Notes: generated from the sequence alone by a model not told the origin. Counted from the first letter of the stretch, positions 50,701 to 58,904 are shown. The stretch is 64,000 bases of DNA from Lumbricus rubellus (GCA_945859605.1 OX243818.1:32966507-33030506); one strand, 5' to 3'. A program made the numbers and translations.

Positions 50701-53700
50701 GCTATGGTGTCTGCCCTCATATGCCTCATATTTAAATCTAACCACATTTGATAAATTCTGTATGAAATTTGTATGTGCACTTGTTGTAGCGCCCTCCCCC
50801 CTCAAGCTCTCACCACTCAGAGGAGCTCTCGAATGCAGAGCGGACACTGCATCAGGGTTTCACGCCGAAACGCTGAGCAATTGTGAGTGAAGGTCCTTAC
50901 GTGGCGAGGTGGATTCGAACCTCCAACCTTCCGGCTCCAAGGCAACGACGCCACTACTACACCACTGTGCCCCACAAATTTTTTATGCATATAGGTCTAC
51001 AAAGTGTCCTTAACTCCTAAATTCATTGATTCAATCATTCGGAAACTTATATTGCGGACCTTCACGGAAACCACTCAGAGGCGCTCCTGATTCCAGGACT
51101 CACAATTTTAAAGAACAGCTTTGAGCTTAGTGAGGAATGATTCTGGTGGAACACCCCTCCCCGAGTGCATAGGCCCCTTGCATAAAGACGTCACGGCTCA
51201 TTTGCATAATGGCCTGCGCCATATTGGCTTACAGCTAATGCTTGTTTACCTTGGATACGTATGCGAATAGCGCTTATTATAACAATTATTTCCTGTGTTT
51301 TACTGTATTATCTGCGTCAAACTTACTGAAAGGGATAAAGGGTCAATTAGAGAAGTCCAAAATACACGAGCTTGAATGTCCAGGTTAACGTGCGAAGAAT
51401 ACCGGCGGCTAAAAACTACAGCCAGAGACATAAATCTATCGCAAGCAAAACTGAAAGTCACTGTTAGCTAGCCTACTATGAGAGCTCTATTTTGCGATGT
51501 TCATTGACAGAACAATTTTGCTGGGCCATTTTCGGAATAGTGCATAGTAGTCAAATTTTTCCTGACTGTGGAATTACTTTAGTTACCTAGTCAGTGTTTT
51601 TTTCAAATTTGTTTTCTACTTTGCCGCCTAGTCAGCTGCAGTGATGTAGGCTAGTTATAATTATGCATGGGAACTGTTACTATTTATAAGTCTCCATTGT
51701 GTTAACAGTTTACTTCAACAATATTCAGTCATAGCAAGTTTGTTAATAAATTTAATTGTTAAAGCTAATGACAACAAGACTGCAAAGCATCAAATATGTT
51801 CAGTATATATTGAAGAAAATATTTTTACAGTTCAGAATCTCTTATATGTGTGAAGCTATATAACCATTGTATTCATAATAGACTTTGCCAGTGACTAAAA
51901 TATGTGCTTGACTCTCAAAAACGCTAAGGCAAAACACATAATTATTGGGGGAAAATGTGAAGCTTCCCCGGTTGCTTACATGCATCCGAAAATTGACTAA
52001 CATATAGTTGCTCTGCTTAGAAACATGCATAGAACTGCAGAATGGAATGTGTGCAAAACAAAGTTGCAAAATTCAACTTCACAAGACTGCACACCGGTGC
52101 TTGTATCTAAATAGATCTAATGATGTTCCTTGCAAAGTTTAATAATATCATGATCATCAGTGATACAGCTGTTCTTGAGCAACACCCCACTCTCTTGCAG
52201 CCAATTTAAAATTAGATTCAACAAGATGGCAAAATAATAGGCTTAATTAAGCAACGAGTAAAGGGTTCGATGCACTTAATCCACAGAGATCTTTCAAATT
52301 GGAGGCTGCTATAATGCTCAAAATCCATTAAAATTTTTGGTATGATAGCCTACTTGTCTTTCTTTCAATCAATGCCTTATCATATTCCAAAATTTTACAT
52401 CAACTGATTCTGCCATGTTCTTAAGTTCAACCAGAGTGCATCACTGTGCATGTAATATTTATGTCCATTGATAAAAGCCAAGCATAACTGTCAGAATAGG
52501 GTGACACCAAGGGCAGCTCTGCAGTTCATGACCAAACTGACAATCTAGAATAAAAGTGGTCTATTTCTAAGCCGGTTGGATCAGCTGTTGCTAACACCTT
52601 TGCAGATGAAGCTGATGATGAAGCGGATTAAGCAGACAGTTTATAATGTAGAAGCTAAGGAACTTGATGAGTAATGGTGTGCATAAGATAATTATTATCA
52701 TACAGTTGTCAAGACCAAACACAGCGACAAAGATATGAGAATCCAGCACTCAACTGGCTGTCAAGCCTTCTTCTGTTTCTTTGCCAAAGAAAAGTCCATG
52801 TCAGGCAGAAGACGATAAGTCAAGTTGGTGACATGCAGCCAACCCTTTCTACCCGATCATCTGTCTCACTCTTTCTTGACTGCTGGTCACAACTTATCTC
52901 AGGTTCTCCCAACCGAGCCATTGATTACAGTACCACGCATCTTAGTTTATTAGGGCCTTGCTGTTGTAAATATGTGTGTGCTGGACCGATGGGTTTCCAG
53001 AGGGGGCCATTGGAGGGTAATCACAGCACCCAGGTCCACACTAGTCTTAATGCGGCTCTGCTCAACTTCCTCGTGCTCCTTTATCACATATCAGGCTTCC
53101 CATTCGAAATCAAAAGGCACTTCTTCCAGAACTCTTACCCCCTATCTCATTCTCAGCTGATCCTTCCAATTCACAACCCAGATGACACGCGTTAGCAGCA
53201 GCTGCACTGCCCCTTGTGATCCTCTGGCAACTGGACTCTTATCTGACAACCCTTCTGACTCAACGCAGCGCTCCTGAATAAGCTGGTGCCCCGCGTTTGG
53301 CTCTCAAGTAGTGCTTTAGAAATTTTGAGTCTGCAATTACGTTGGAAGCAGCCCAGTCATTTACAGTCCGTGAAACAGCATAAAGCGCAGGTCTAGGCCG
53401 GCCTACTTGTTAATTATATAGCAGATTTTGGCTCTAGGCTTCTGGCCAAAATTCGCTTCAAGGATTCGGGCCGCTCCAGGCTGGATGGTCTTTAGACTGC
53501 TATGATCTGTTCAGGTATAGGCCTATGGATAGATCAATAGGCCTGTAACGATAAATTTTTTCCATCAACTAACAATTCACCGCGTAACGGCGTGTAGCCT
53601 ACTTGGACAACAGCTCACAGCTGCATATCAATATGGCCGACCATAGAGTCGCACACAGGCCACGCCTTTTTTCATATGGCCTATAGGCCTACAGGCGTAG

Positions 53701-54205
53701 CTCTGCAGGAAGGCCATTCCCGACCGCTGGGCCAACCACAGTCCACGGAAAAGGCTCGATTTTCATTGTTACAGTACGAAGCAAAAAGCACTAAGAGCAC
53801 GCCCTGTTCTATCCCAACGTGCAAAACTTTATATAGCCCACCTGGCCCTGCCAATAAAACAATATATTTGTCAAGTTAAGTCTATTAGTTGGAGTCTTCT
53901 GATGACATTTCGGTAAACGTACCCGATTTCGGTAGTCCGTCCGACGAGCCAACAAGAAGGGACTGACCGTCACGTAACACCCCACTAAGGAACTCTTCAA
54001 GGTACTCCTCATCGCGAATCCTCTGGCGCAGCGAGGCCATCCTCTCCCTGCACTGGGCCAGGCTGCGCTCGACCGCATGGGCCGTGGCCTGGCCCCTCGG
54101 GTCGAGGCAGTCAAGGTGGGGAGCGGTCGAAGGGGTGAGAACCCCATCGACGCCATATCGTCTGCGCCAGAACGCCTCGAAAGCGTCTTTCAAAGACGAC
54201 GCCAT
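26418..54205 (-). CDS. BCR: BCR/ABR-like RhoGEF-RhoGAP protein (26 exons, complete CDS)
   Basis: A dual regulator of Rho-family GTPases. The DH-PH unit promotes nucleotide exchange and the RhoGAP domain stimulates GTP hydrolysis, at the membrane or cytoskeleton. Twenty-six exons join in frame to 3498 nt (1165 residues): N-terminal coiled coil (about 1-80), Ser-rich acidic linker (95-400), DH (about 405-600), PH with a coiled insert (about 605-780), C2 (about 820-920) and RhoGAP (about 955-1150). Key blocks are MLHKPIVRFQRNTLLLH in DH, EVDSFGHF in C2, GIYRVSG with the arginine finger (Arg996, codon 28118-28116), and KNLATVFGPTLLRP. The coiled-coil start favours BCR over ABR, although an invertebrate may have one pro-orthologue. 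Human BCR is 1271 residues. The GRB2-binding YVNV motif is absent and the C-terminus (KRNV) is not a classical PDZ ligand. The exon 3/4 junction is the least certain. Confidence 0.95.
26836..26941 (-). CDS. BCR: BCR-like exon 25: RhoGAP
   Basis: 106 nt, phase 1 in (gctag), phase 2 out (gtgtgt). Encodes LADPDARDRCLVSLF, then LPESNFSTALFLLDHLV. Confidence 0.95.
27403..27537 (-). CDS. BCR: BCR-like exon 24: RhoGAP
   Basis: 135 nt, phase 1 in (tttcag), phase 1 out (gtacga). Encodes DINSLTGLMKLFFRKLPESL, then NFQEGI, with the family Lys and Arg of the K-x-x-x-R-x-L-P-E block. Confidence 0.96.
27547..27664. repeat. 11-bp tandem repeat (AATCAATCAAT)n
   Basis: About ten near-perfect copies immediately upstream, in the minus-strand sense, of the acceptor of BCR-like exon 24. 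Confidence 0.93.
28064..28141 (-). CDS. BCR: BCR-like exon 23: RhoGAP arginine finger
   Basis: 78 nt, phase 1 in, phase 1 out (gtgaga). Encodes LDEEGIYRVSGLFDTVQ. The Arg in YRVSG (codon 28118-28116) is the catalytic finger, so GAP activity should be intact. Confidence 0.96.
28536..28597 (-). CDS. BCR: BCR-like exon 22: start of RhoGAP
   Basis: 62 nt, phase 2 in (ctgtag), phase 1 out (gtcagc). Encodes RERVAIPVLVTSCAEEIERR, like BCR RERSKVPYIVRQCVEEIERR. Confidence 0.95.
29088..29197 (-). CDS. BCR: BCR-like exon 21: C2-RhoGAP linker
   Basis: 110 nt, phase 0 in (ttcag), phase 2 out (gtaatc). Encodes MSVTVSLQYTSREKTIPR, then GLFGIRLDIIT, like BCR KLSVKFNSREFS and GVFGVKIAVVT. Confidence 0.94.
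29656..29718 (-). CDS. BCR: BCR-like exon 20: end of C2
   Basis: 63 nt, phase 0 (ttccag/gtgacg). Encodes LRSVWLKDGAEEDC then VVSINNE. Confidence 0.88.
30377..30475 (-). CDS. BCR: BCR-like exon 19: C2 domain
   Basis: 99 nt, phase 0 (cgtag/gtacta). Encodes DFEIDLDGSQTLRILCY, then LFGKGALE. It is shorter than BCR here, lacking the KTKIPKEDGESTD loop. Confidence 0.95.
31021..31063. repeat. (AAT)n microsatellite
   Basis: About fourteen AAT units next to the SINE head at 31190-31280. Confidence 0.95.
31190..31280 (-). mobile_element. tRNA-derived SINE head, minus orientation
   Basis: On the minus strand, CGGTAGAGTAATGGTTAAC resembles box A and GGTTCGAGCCCC box B. It is followed by an AAT microsatellite at 31021-31063, probably the element's tail. 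Confidence 0.5.
31346..31443 (-). CDS. BCR: BCR-like exon 18: C2 domain
   Basis: 98 nt, phase 1 in (tttag), phase 0 out (gtcagc). Encodes ICHIEVDSFGHFTLKAKTN, then SIDPVWNQ, like BCR CTLEVDSFGYF and AEPNWNEEF. Confidence 0.95.
32005..32255. repeat. GA-rich tract (GAGACA-type units)
   Basis: Purine-rich AGAGAGACAGAGAAAG sequence next to the donor of BCR-like exon 17. On the minus strand it is a CT tract. A similar tract is at 60050-60200. Confidence 0.85.
32273..32353 (-). CDS. BCR: BCR-like exon 17: start of C2 domain
   Basis: 81 nt, phase 1 in (tgaag), phase 1 out at a modest donor (gttcgt). Encodes VFMEEERLFGSLHIRICRLQ, then GLKNAT, parallel to BCR GLYGFLNVIVHSATG. Confidence 0.85.
32510..32817. 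repeat. 15-bp minisatellite (AAAATGTTCATTGTT)n
   Basis: About twenty copies with 15-16-bp periodicity and few variants, in the intron between BCR-like exons 16 and 17. Confidence 0.95.
32846..33084. repeat. 18-bp minisatellite (TTAATTAATAAATCTATA)n
   Basis: About thirteen copies, almost pure AT, starting 30 bp after the 15-bp minisatellite. Confidence 0.95.
33471..33516 (-). CDS. BCR: BCR-like exon 16: PH-C2 linker
   Basis: 46 nt, phase 0 in (ttcag), phase 1 out (gtgagt). Encodes LANIKPVGGVGCERD. Confidence 0.82.
33538..33760. repeat. Dispersed repeat, copy 1
   Basis: Shares gacggatgatcacaagttat, tacaggagtcaaa and upstream cttcgttt/acacaacgcag-like blocks with 44210-44400. Begins with an AAT microsatellite, suggesting a retroposon tail. 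Confidence 0.6.
34755..34813 (-). CDS. BCR: BCR-like exon 15: PH-C2 linker
   Basis: 59 nt, phase 1 in (tttag), phase 0 out (gttgca). Encodes PSPVHLSAVDVQNLVNKQK, matching the SLTSVELQMLTNSC linker in position. Confidence 0.88.
35725..35866 (-). CDS. BCR: BCR-like exon 14: PH C-terminal helix
   Basis: 142 nt, phase 0 in (gctag), phase 1 out (gtcatt). Encodes EAALVIASPSLVFRLYN, then YILMMSSDYERTDWKDCI, close to BCR FLISSDYERAEWRENI. Confidence 0.95.
36305..36625 (+). mobile_element. LINE 3'-end remnant (RT C-terminal region), frameshifted
   Basis: On the + strand, inside a BCR-like intron: LLTHVKTRKLRYFGHVMRQ, then LMTGFMDGKRRSRTAWIDNI. RKLxYFGHVMR and GKRxRxRxxxxWxDNI are typical of the end of non-LTR retrotransposon ORF2. 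After about 36535 the frame shifts (MAGDRQLW continues in another frame). The copy ends in ATGAC repeats. Confidence 0.75.
37854..37922 (-). CDS. BCR: BCR-like exon 13: coiled insert of PH domain
   Basis: 69 nt, phase 0 (ttacag/gtttgg). Encodes KIKLRKPVSNKNIERIR then KKLMEQ, like BCR ATERLKKKLSEQ. Confidence 0.9.
38309..38430 (-). CDS. BCR: BCR-like exon 12: coiled insert of PH domain
   Basis: 122 nt, phase 1 in (ttgtag), phase 0 out (gtttgt). Charged helix, DVILEQDQKEEVAQLQKKIS onward, in the place of the Lys/Glu helix within BCR's PH. Confidence 0.9.
39062..39138 (-). CDS. BCR: BCR-like exon 11: PH domain
   Basis: 77 nt, phase 2 in, phase 1 out (gtttgt). Encodes TKIQYEVKWFIPLTDLSL, matching BCR QYDCKWYIPLTDLSF. 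Confidence 0.94.
39957..39990. repeat. (TCC)n microsatellite
   Basis: Ten or so TCC units in the intron between BCR-like exons 10 and 11. Confidence 0.93.
40610..40737 (-). CDS. BCR: BCR-like exon 10: start of PH domain
   Basis: 128 nt, phase 0 in (ttctag), phase 2 out (gttaga). Encodes PENQRYLARHGLIVEKV, then KARKLRHIFLFNDLIVCAK, the first PH strands. Confidence 0.94.
41152..41265 (-). CDS. BCR: BCR-like exon 9: end of DH
   Basis: 114 nt, phase 0 (gcacag/gtaagt). Encodes DLIKYTPTCHSDYDLLQ, then RRFLDDLENSEPRES, like BCR DLLKHTPASHPDHPLLQ. Confidence 0.94.
41824..41876 (-). CDS. BCR: BCR-like exon 8: DH catalytic core (CR3)
   Basis: 53 nt, phase 1 in, phase 0 out (gtatga). Encodes MLHKPIVRFQRNTLLLH, the most conserved DH helix. 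Confidence 0.94.
42184..42232 (-). CDS. BCR: BCR-like exon 7: DH domain
   Basis: 49 nt, phase 0 in (gtctag), phase 1 out (gtagcg). Encodes DISFKGTAGMEKTTIE. Confidence 0.9.
42770..42880 (-). CDS. BCR: BCR-like exon 6: DH domain
   Basis: 111 nt, phase 0 (gttag/gtatac). Encodes ALEEYTIAPDYLKNYSKALA, then HACRLASPQFDQLTK. Confidence 0.93.
43983..44009. repeat. Perfect 12-bp hairpin
   Basis: CGTAAGCAGCTG and its inverse are separated by TGG. Intronic; no U-tract, so it is not a terminator. Confidence 0.7.
44210..44400. repeat. Dispersed repeat, copy 2
   Basis: Same family as 33538-33760, in the same orientation. A more distant relative may lie at 43310-43560. Ends close to a CCCTAACCCTAACC run at 44415. 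Confidence 0.6.
44697..44765. repeat. (GATT)n microsatellite
   Basis: Imperfect GATT units between BCR-like exons 5 and 6. Confidence 0.9.
45017..45202 (-). CDS. BCR: BCR-like exon 5: DH domain
   Basis: 186 nt, phase 0 both ends (ttccag/gtcagt). Contains VEVIFYRISDLHKSHYQF and VANWSPEQQVADIF, parallel to BCR IETIFFKVPELYEIHKEF. Confidence 0.94.
45830..46155. repeat. Imperfect (GAT)n tract
   Basis: GATGATGAT-rich sequence directly downstream of BCR-like exon 4 in the minus-strand sense. Open frames across it are repeat artefacts. Confidence 0.85.
46168..46263 (-). CDS. BCR: BCR-like exon 4: start of DH domain
   Basis: As drawn, 96 nt, phase 0, from ggcag|CAT to gtaagt. Encodes HLPERGEMRGWVVTS, then LLDSERSYMEIL, matching the GLEMRKWVLSGIL start of the BCR DH domain. 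The 5' boundary is uncertain. A better-looking acceptor (gtgtgtcag) at 46302 would add a Gly run but would need a phase-1 partner. Confidence 0.75.
47295..47392 (-). CDS. BCR: BCR-like exon 3
   Basis: 98 nt, phase 1 in (ttttag), phase 0 out (gtaaag). Encodes QPDQSGGNDTDWVPTP, then LFVPVMDLGGRHPDE. No known domain. Confidence 0.8.
47845..47945 (+). mobile_element. SINE body fragment related to 10175-10400
   Basis: Shares aggaattgccacccatcctc, tcatatgc and ggacctaacacttc with the 10175 copy but lacks the tRNA-like head. It lies in the intron between BCR-like exons 2 and 3. Confidence 0.55.
48550..48586. repeat. (CTG)n microsatellite
   Basis: About eleven CTG units with one CTT interruption, in the intron between BCR-like exons 2 and 3. 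Confidence 0.93.
49273..50088 (-). CDS. BCR: BCR-like exon 2: Ser-rich acidic linker
   Basis: 816 nt, phase 1 in (ttcatag acceptor), phase 1 out (gtaggt). Low-complexity Ser/Asp/Glu/Asn-rich linker with SSSSSSS, IRRKDP and DDEAS blocks. It ends ESPASPSPSL before the donor. It corresponds in position to BCR's large second region, but no kinase-like or SH2-binding sequence and no YxN motif is visible. Confidence 0.92.
50089..53922. other. Intron 1 of the BCR-like gene
   Basis: 3.8 kb containing GAT-rich DNA (50100-50200) and the minus-strand SINE at 50760-50975. The ctcagaggcgctcctga block at 51075 recurs near 63709. No exon is supported; the open frame at 52833-53195 shows no family resemblance. 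Confidence 0.6.
50760..50975 (-). mobile_element. tRNA-derived SINE, minus orientation
   Basis: On the minus strand, TGGGGCACAGTGGTGTAGTA begins the head and GGTTCGAATCC forms box B. A body with a ctctgagtggtgagagcttg block follows. Intron 1 of the BCR-like gene. Confidence 0.6.
53923..54205 (-). CDS. BCR: BCR-like exon 1: start codon and N-terminal coiled coil
   Basis: ATG at 54205-54203, with G at -3 and +4. 283 nt, phase 1 out at a gtacgt donor. Begins MASSLKDAFEAFWRRRYG; the segment ERSLAQCRERMASLRQRI then EEYLEEFLSGVL matches the BCR oligomerisation helix in layout. The frame stays open past the donor to 53885, but the donor joins exon 2 in phase to give PKSE-NGVGD. Confidence 0.9.
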
Positions 54206-54225
54206 CGCCTCCTATCGGCCGCCAT
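54190..54225 (-). promoter_or_regulatory. Upstream ORF overlapping the BCR-like start codon
   Basis: An ATG 20 nt upstream of the main start sits in a strong context (aaaATGG) but another frame. It encodes MAADRRRWRRL and stops inside exon 1. If transcribed it would reduce initiation at the main ATG, unless transcription begins between the two. Confidence 0.5.
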
Positions 54226-54228
54226 TTT
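54217..54228 (-). promoter_or_regulatory. YY1-like AAAATGGCGGCC element at the BCR-like 5' end
   Basis: AAAATGGCGGCC matches the AAnATGGCGGC YY1 consensus that commonly lies at or just downstream of start sites in TATA-less animal promoters. It sits 12-23 nt upstream of the main ATG, in CpG-containing sequence. Confidence 0.45.
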
Positions 54229-55640
54229 CGACGCGAAACACGATCAACAAGGACACAAATATCGACTCAACACCGACTTAAAAGCATCCAACAACACTTA
54301 AACGAAACAGAAGAATAACTGTCGCAACGATCTTCGTCAAACTACAAACTACAAACTAATTAACTTTAATTATCGCACTAATTTTGCCGGATAGAAAGCA
54401 TTTCCGTGTGTGCGAACTCCGAGGCTCATGTTCTATGTACACTAACGCCATCTGGACATCCGCGTGTTTTTGCGAACGATAAGTTTAAAGTTTTGTCTAA
54501 AACCACTAAAATCTACGACAGGTAAAACAGACTGCATTGTTTTCGGTTTAAAACTCTTCATTTGAATATAGGATAATCCAAAACACAGGCAGACAAACGT
54601 GTTCACTAGATGGCTGCGTGGCAGTTAACGGTTTGCTGTGCAGCCCTGGGATAACTTAAATAAAAGCATGAGGACAGTTGCTGTAGGCCTAGCCTACCGC
54701 AATATATGCCTACAATGTGAAACTAATAATTATTTTATGATGAGACAGAATATACTAAAGTGTATATATATATATATATCATCCGTGTTTACAGGCCTAT
54801 ATAGTAGGCTATACATATACATGTAGGCCTACATAATTATAGACCTATGCATAGGCCTACGGTATATTGCAGCCTAGGCCTATAGCCTACCCTACACGCG
54901 AACATAGCCTAGGTCACGGGCTGCAGGCCAATTATGTTCATTTGGCTGACTGCATAAGGCCTAGGCCTACTTGTGGCCGTTTAAAAAGGTCCGCTTCATT
55001 TTCAAAAGCCAGAGGGATTTTAAAGGGACTTTTCAGTGGAACTATTAATAGCTTAGGTTGTCAGTGTGTAGCTTGTAGACCTAGCCTAACTTGTAAGGCA
55101 AGAGTTGACCGACTGTGCGCTGTCGCCTGTATGAACCTCGAAGAACTTTTCCAAACGGGTCCACCCCGCCCGACACCCCCACCCCGCCACTCCATCCCAC
55201 TCCCCATCTGAGTCATCCTTTCATTTCCATATCGAAGAGCAAACGCATCGTGTGTTTGTTTTAAAGTGTTACAACACTGTTACATGTGTGCTACACCTTT
55301 TACCATAAATATTATAGGCCTAGGCCTAATTATGACAGCGCTGTCCGAAGTTTTTGACACCTTTGGCCAATTATTATTCTAGAAGTCGAGGGCGGTAGGC
55401 TACATGCATCGATGTCTACAACTCTACATGTAGTAAACTCGAGAGCAATTAACGACTAAAATTCATTGGAAATTATTAGAGACGAAGAGAACATGATTAT
55501 AATAGCACTCCTTCAATTGCTGTCCATGAGTCATATACAATACAATACAACTGAAATTTGATAATGCCCTCCTTACAAAGCTCAGAAGTGCACATTGAAG
55601 TTCATATTGAAGTGCACATTGAAGTTCACATTGAAGTTCA

Positions 55641-55661
55641 TGACTCATGACTCATGAGTCA
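55641..55661. promoter_or_regulatory. Three abutting AP-1 sites
   Basis: TGACTCA, TGACTCA and TGAGTCA follow one another without spacing. A fourth TGAGTCA is at 55527-55533. They lie about 1.4 kb upstream of the BCR-like start codon. Binding is inferred from motif only. Confidence 0.45.
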
Positions 55662-56349
55662 TGCATATTAAACGTTTTTCATTTCTTAGTCACGGCATAA
55701 TCAGGGCGGATGGCCAATCCACTCAATCACCGATTCAGCCTCCCACCGACAACGTACGGCCTACGGCCATCAGTTAGGACACATATAATAAGCCTACTCA
55801 CTTGCTCAAGGTCGAGTGGTCGGCACACAGTAACCCGACTTCTGTCTTGGCAAGAATCATTTTCATCAATCCAGCTTCCATTGGAGCAACAATTATTATA
55901 GTTTTTTTATCAATCCCACTTCTATTTAAATAATAATTACATACATCAACAATGCAAGTCCGGTTTAATCGAGAATCTTTATCAATCCCACTTCTATTTA
56001 ATGTAAAAGGCAATGAATTATGGTCCAGGGCATCATGAATAGCGGCGTGGCCTAGATCGTAGCCTACATGACCGTCTTGAGGTCAGAGATCATTATAAGC
56101 CTACACCCTCAATCGCTTCTTGTTCTGATCTGTTATTTGCTCATTAAGATTCGTCGACGAGTGGTCGGTCACCAGTCACAGTATAATTATTATAATAAGG
56201 CCTATAATCCGCGGTCGTTGTCAATTGACATCCAAGTGCAAATATCATCATCATCATCATGCTGTAGCCTGTAGACCTACGTGCCTTTGCTCTCATCCGA
56301 CTTTGCAGTGATTTGTTTGTAGGCTACGTAGCACACGTGCCACCAGACA

Positions 56350-56532
56350 CAGTAGACACTCAGGGCAGGACGGTCATGGACGGCGTCCTGGCACTTATTT
56401 CCAAATCTCGATCTATGCCGTCCTGTCACTTATTTGGCCAGCACACCTGAAAATGTAAGGGGCGTCCAGGCACTTCTTTTGGACAGGTAAGAGGCGTCCA
56501 GGCACTTCTTTTTTTTACACTTCTAGCACTGT
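56350..56532. mobile_element. Diverged relative of the 9244 MITE
   Basis: Shares, in inverse orientation, ggtcatggacggcgtcc, gccgtcctgtc and gtccaggcactt blocks with 9244-9392. Ends resemble CAGT...CACTG. No matching target duplication is visible, so it is older or truncated. Confidence 0.6.
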
Positions 56533-56558
56533 AGCCACTTCATCTATAGCTTTCCGGG

Positions 56559-57069
56559 ATGTAGGACATTTGCCCCCCGGACATATTCCCCCGGACATAT
56601 TCCCCCCGGACATTTACCCCCCCGGACGTTTCCTTCCGACCTAGGACATTCCCCCCCATAAGGGTCCCTATGTTGATGAATGACTGCACTAACCCTACCA
56701 CTAACCATAACCGACCCTCACGATGCCTAACCTGACCCTAACCGACACTCACGATGCCTAACCTGACCCTAACCGACCCTCACAATGACTAACCTATGTT
56801 AATAAATGACTGCACTAACCCTATCACTAACCCTAACCGACCCTCACGATGCCTAACCTGACCCTAACCGACCCTCACGTTGCCTAACATGAACCTAACC
56901 GACCCTCACGACGCCTCCTAACCGACCCTCACGATGCCTAACCTATATGTACAGAGGGGGAAAATTGTCCGGGGGGGGTAAATGTCCTAGTCAAAAATGG
57001 GGGGGGGGGAAACGTCCGGGGGGTAAATGTCCGGGGAAAATATGTCCGGGGGGAATATGTCCGTTCCCC
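56559..57069. mobile_element. Fold-back element with long GC-rich inverted repeats, 511 bp
   Basis: Left arm (56559-56635) and right arm (56995-57069) are inverted copies built from GGACATATTCCCCC and GGACATTTACCCCCC units. The centre is a tandem array of about 31-bp units containing CCCTAACCGACCCTCACGATG. The 10-bp repeat AGCTTTCCGG flanks it (56549-56558 and 57070-57079). Confidence 0.7.
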
Positions 57070-57884
57070 AGCTTTCCGGTAGCCTACTACGCTTTCATTT
57101 AGTCTTGGTGAAACTGGACTGTAGGCCTATACGAAATTACAAAATTACGAAAGCCGTCTTCAGTCTCAACACATTCCAGATCCCTACATACAATACGAGT
57201 AGGCATGCATAGAGCTCGTATTTTTTAATAATTACGAATTATAAATATTATAATTAGCCAATTATATATAATTATTGTCACTTGTTTTATGACGAATTAA
57301 CCTTCTGCTCCAGTTTGCTGTCTTTATTCGTGCAGAGACTAGAGGAACTATAGCGCATATGTTAGCTTCAACCAACGTACTGCAGTCAGAGGCGGATCCA
57401 GAGGGGATCCGGCCATGCCCCCCCCTTCAGAGATTCAGAGATTTGCACACATTTTCCCATTCAGAGATTTGCACAGGACGTGGCTCTCCCATATAATTAT
57501 CAGGCTTCGACAAACTTTCAATCAATGCAGCGGGAAAAGATCAGAGAGAAGCTGCAGCTGAGCGGTTTCGCCAGCACTAGTCTTGGCATGCTATCACAAT
57601 TAAGTGGTGGAATTGTCATCATTTGATCTTTATTCTATGTGGTGTTTTATTAAACAATTTTCAATTAATCAGTTAAAAAACATCGGCTCTTCTACCAAAG
57701 AACACATCATCATCATCATCATCATAATGATTATTATTATGCAACAGATAATTAATTAATTAATCAGACGCATATAATTAATTAAGTGGCGTCCTGCATA
57801 CAGGACTCTCAATCAATTAACCGTCGACTGTTTGTTTCAGTTTAACGACACTGATTAACTGCGTGATAGCGATCGAGGATCATT

Positions 57885-57935
57885 AGCGTCGCCCTCCTCC
57901 ATTATCCATGCTTGGGACTGGCAATGTCAGAGTGC
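57885..57935. repeat. Short dispersed repeat shared with 26345
   Basis: Second copy of the cgtcgccctcctc...ggactggcaat unit, followed by a poly-C run at 57961. Confidence 0.5.
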
Positions 57936-58901
57936 AAACAGTGGCAGACTCACCATAGAACCCCCCCCCCCCTATTTAAAGAATTCGATGACGACGATAG
58001 GCTGAACGACCGGCTACATGAAAGGATCAGATGTCTGTTAATAATTATAATTAGGCTTTTATACTTACTCAGTACTGGCAGCAGACGATATGTCGTAATT
58101 ACGTGATCAACAAACACACGAACATACGAACGGACGAACAGACGGACTTAGACGGATCTAGACGAACAGCCACGAAACCCTTTCGTCGTCGTCGTCCTCA
58201 GCACATATAACGCGCGGAAGAAATAAACGACAATAATAATAACAATAATTAGCTTTAAATCACGACGTTTACTTAGGCTACTACTGCTATGATAGGTCAG
58301 TCATGTGGTCTACGAAGTCAGTCGACAATCTCCCGTCTCCTAGCTATACCTGGACTTCAATGGCCATCGATGATCCGATGTTGATCCAGTCGTTGCTTTC
58401 CTAGTGATGGGCCAAGTTGAAGGGCCCTCCACTCCACAAACAACACCTCTACTCAGCTGCAGTCAGTCAGTCGTCACTTAATTGTGACCTCCTCGGATCA
58501 ACCCGCATCAGCCCGCATTATAGGCTACTATGAAATAATAATAGGCCTAATAACGAAAATATTATGACCGCAGCGCACTCGCACTCGATGGCTCTTTATC
58601 TCTTGAGCTCCAATATTAATATTAAGGTCTGTGTTGACATACGTTTGCTTATACAATTTTTTAAAAAGAAATGTAGGCTACGCGTATCATATTAATATGC
58701 ATATATGTATGCTTTCACTATATAGGCCTATATATATATATACACACATATATACACAAATATAGGCATATATTTTCATGTCGAGGCAGGCATAAGTAAT
58801 GCACATTGTGTTTGTGTGTGTGTGTGTGTGCGTGCGATTATACTCGAGCAGTTATAATTAGCCAGTCGTTTGAATCGCTTATTTGAATAGGACCAGGAGC
58901 A

Positions 58902-58904
<3 letters not shown>

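Noticed and set aside
52833..53195. 120-codon plus-strand frame in BCR-like intron 1
   Set aside because: No family motifs, no splice partners and no sign of coding bias.
56690..56940. Interstitial telomere array
   Set aside because: CCCTAACC words are part of a longer 31-bp unit inside the fold-back element, not a run of a telomeric hexamer.
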